From: Jiangella sp. DSM 45060
GTDB lineage: Bacteria; Actinomycetota; Actinomycetes; Jiangellales; Jiangellaceae
Length of the DNA stretch: 64,000 nucleotides
Assembly (NCBI RefSeq): GCF_900105175.1
Contig: NZ_LT629771.1
Location: forward strand, 4,606,501 to 4,670,500
Direction: 5' to 3'
Under the pieces are notes generated by a model. It searched no databases. It was not told the DNA's origin and saw only the letters and a list, made by a program, of their open reading frames with translations. The position numbers and the translations under genes were made by a program. Positions 63,002 to 64,000 of this stretch are shown in pieces (the first letter of the stretch is position 1; each line of letters opens with the position of its first letter).

Positions 63002-64000
63002 TCAGGCGGGCGCCAGCAGGACCGTGACCACCTCGTACGGACCGACCGGCACGATGACCGCGCCGTCGGCGGCGACCGGCAACTCCGTCATCGGGTCCTC
63101 GGCGGCGTTGCATCGGAGCGCGGTCGCGGCGGGCGAGGGCGACGGGTGCCAGACGGTCGCGGACGCCGAGTGCCCGGCGACCTCCCGCAGCCGTACGAGC
63201 ACCCCCTCGCGCACGCGGCCGGCGTAGATCGTGGCGTCGACATGGCCGGGCATCGCTGTACGCAGCAGCGACCCCTCGGCCGGCAGCGGCCGCGGATTCG
63301 CGTCACCTTTGTCCAGCGAGGTGACCTCGCCGGCGAGCGCGGGCGTGCGCAGCTCCCGGCCGAGCCGGGTCGCGCCGGCCGGGTCGAAGTCGGGGAACGG
63401 CCGGAACGCGTAGCGCAGGGTGAGGTCGCCGTCCTGGGATGCGGGCGTGTTGGTGAACCAGTAGTTGTTCATCACCCACGACAACAGCAGCCCGGTCGAC
63501 GCGGGCGGCTGCGAGGACCACCGGCCGCGGACGACGTCGCCGAGCGCGAACAGCGGGGCGTCCGCACTGGTCCAGCCGATCGAGCCGCCGGCGTCGGTGA
63601 GGGTGACCGCCTGGGCGACAGTGAACCACTCGTTGCAGGCGCCCGGCTGGTGATCGCGGGCCGGATCGACCCAGCCCTGCTGCCGGTCGTAGCGGACGGC
63701 CGCCTGGTCCAGCGCGAACGGGAACGCGACGTACACAGACTCCTTCGCCAGCACCGGCTGCTTCGTGAGGTCGACGGTGTACTCGACCCGGTCGTCCGCG
63801 TCGGGGAAGTGCCACCGGCAGCGCAGCGCGGGGATGCTCGGCGCCGTCCCTTCGGTCTCGACGACCCATCCCCACGCCGTGCGGCGGATGCCGACGAGCC
63901 GCAGGTCCGCCGGGGTGACGGTCAGCTCGGGGGCCGGCAGCCCGGCCCCCCACAGGCTGGTCTGTTCGGCGCCGAGCCCGCGACCTTCCTCCGTCCCGCC
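63002..64000 (-). CDS. Glycoside hydrolase family 38-like protein (paralogue 2), C-terminal part only
   Basis: The frame is open to the window edge, so only the last ~332 residues are visible; the catalytic domain lies outside. Segments TAWGWVVETEGTAPS, LAKESVYVAFPFALDQ, YDRQQGWVDPARDHQPGACNEW and LLSWVMNNYWFTNTPASQ align closely with the GH38-like protein at 50176-53673. It therefore belongs to the same family and probably the same regulon. Confidence 0.8.
   Translation of the reverse strand, partial: GGTEEGRGLGAEQTSLWGAGLPAPELTVTPADLRLVGIRRTAWGWVVETEGTAPSIPALRCRWHFPDADDRVEYTVDLTKQPVLAKESVYVAFPFALDQAAVRYDRQQGWVDPARDHQPGACNEWFTVAQAVTLTDAGGSIGWTSADAPLFALGDVVRGRWSSQPPASTGLLLSWVMNNYWFTNTPASQDGDLTLRYAFRPFPDFDPAGATRLGRELRTPALAGEVTSLDKGDANPRPLPAEGSLLRTAMPGHVDATIYAGRVREGVLVRLREVAGHSASATVWHPSPSPAATALRCNAAEDPMTELPVAADGAVIVPVGPYEVVTVLLAPA

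Overview
The window is high-GC DNA of actinomycete type. Genes are packed with ATGA and GTGA stop-start overlaps and many GTG starts. Enzyme fusions typical of Actinobacteria are present (CobIJ, a ChlI/ChlD-type chelatase subunit), as are Tat-dependent solute-binding proteins. A Jiangella-like soil actinomycete would fit, but genus is not provable from this sequence. The two ends are cut: an aminoglycoside-phosphotransferase-like gene on the left and a GH38-like glycosidase on the right.

Bases 631-19801 hold an aerobic cobalamin (B12) locus. A cobalamin riboswitch on the minus strand controls a corrinoid uptake system (btuF-btuC-btuD-like), a CbiX/ferredoxin fusion, cobN and cobF. Facing it are cobG-like, cobH and a cobIJ fusion. 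cobL and cobM run convergently to cobIJ. A second riboswitch on the plus strand controls a ChlI/ChlD-type chelatase subunit, cobO, cobB and cobA. cobK converges on cobA. An IS256-family element (19844-21264, perfect 8-bp target duplication) sits 42 bp upstream of cobK and separates it from its old upstream DNA.

Bases 21773-33531 are a carbohydrate locus: an IclR regulator, a secreted BNR-4 type beta-propeller enzyme, a complete CUT1 sugar ABC transporter including its own MsmX/UgpC-type ATPase, two short-chain dehydrogenases, an enolase-superfamily sugar-acid dehydratase, a PanE-like reductase and a GlcG-like protein. Three related 16-bp palindromes mark this as one regulon. About 1 kb of gene-poor DNA follows, with a 3' fragment of a tRNA-Glu gene that looks like an attachment-site scar.

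Bases 34601-45562 hold two phytanoyl-CoA-dioxygenase-family oxygenases, an AraC regulator, a DUF4185-like propeller protein, and an operon of PfkB kinase, class II aldolase, E1-alpha/E1-beta/E2 of a 2-oxoacid or acetoin dehydrogenase, and a RhaD-type aldolase-dehydrogenase fusion. A SorC-type regulator (45691-46665) sits divergently. A shared GCTCA-N5-TGAGC palindrome links the operon to the second dioxygenase and the DUF4185-like gene.

Bases 46662-64000 are a second glycoside locus: a sugar ABC transporter without its own ATPase, a mannonate-dehydratase-like protein, a cytoplasmic GH38 enzyme, a Tat-exported TIM-barrel glycosidase, a secreted cysteine-containing protein of unknown role, a LacI regulator, and an operon of DhnA-type aldolase, Gfo/Idh oxidoreductase, PfkB kinase and D-lyxose-isomerase-like cupin. 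The identical 14-bp palindrome AGACAACGTTGTCT lies in front of both operons. I infer uptake and cleavage of mannose- or lyxose-configured oligosaccharides, then isomerisation, phosphorylation and aldol cleavage.
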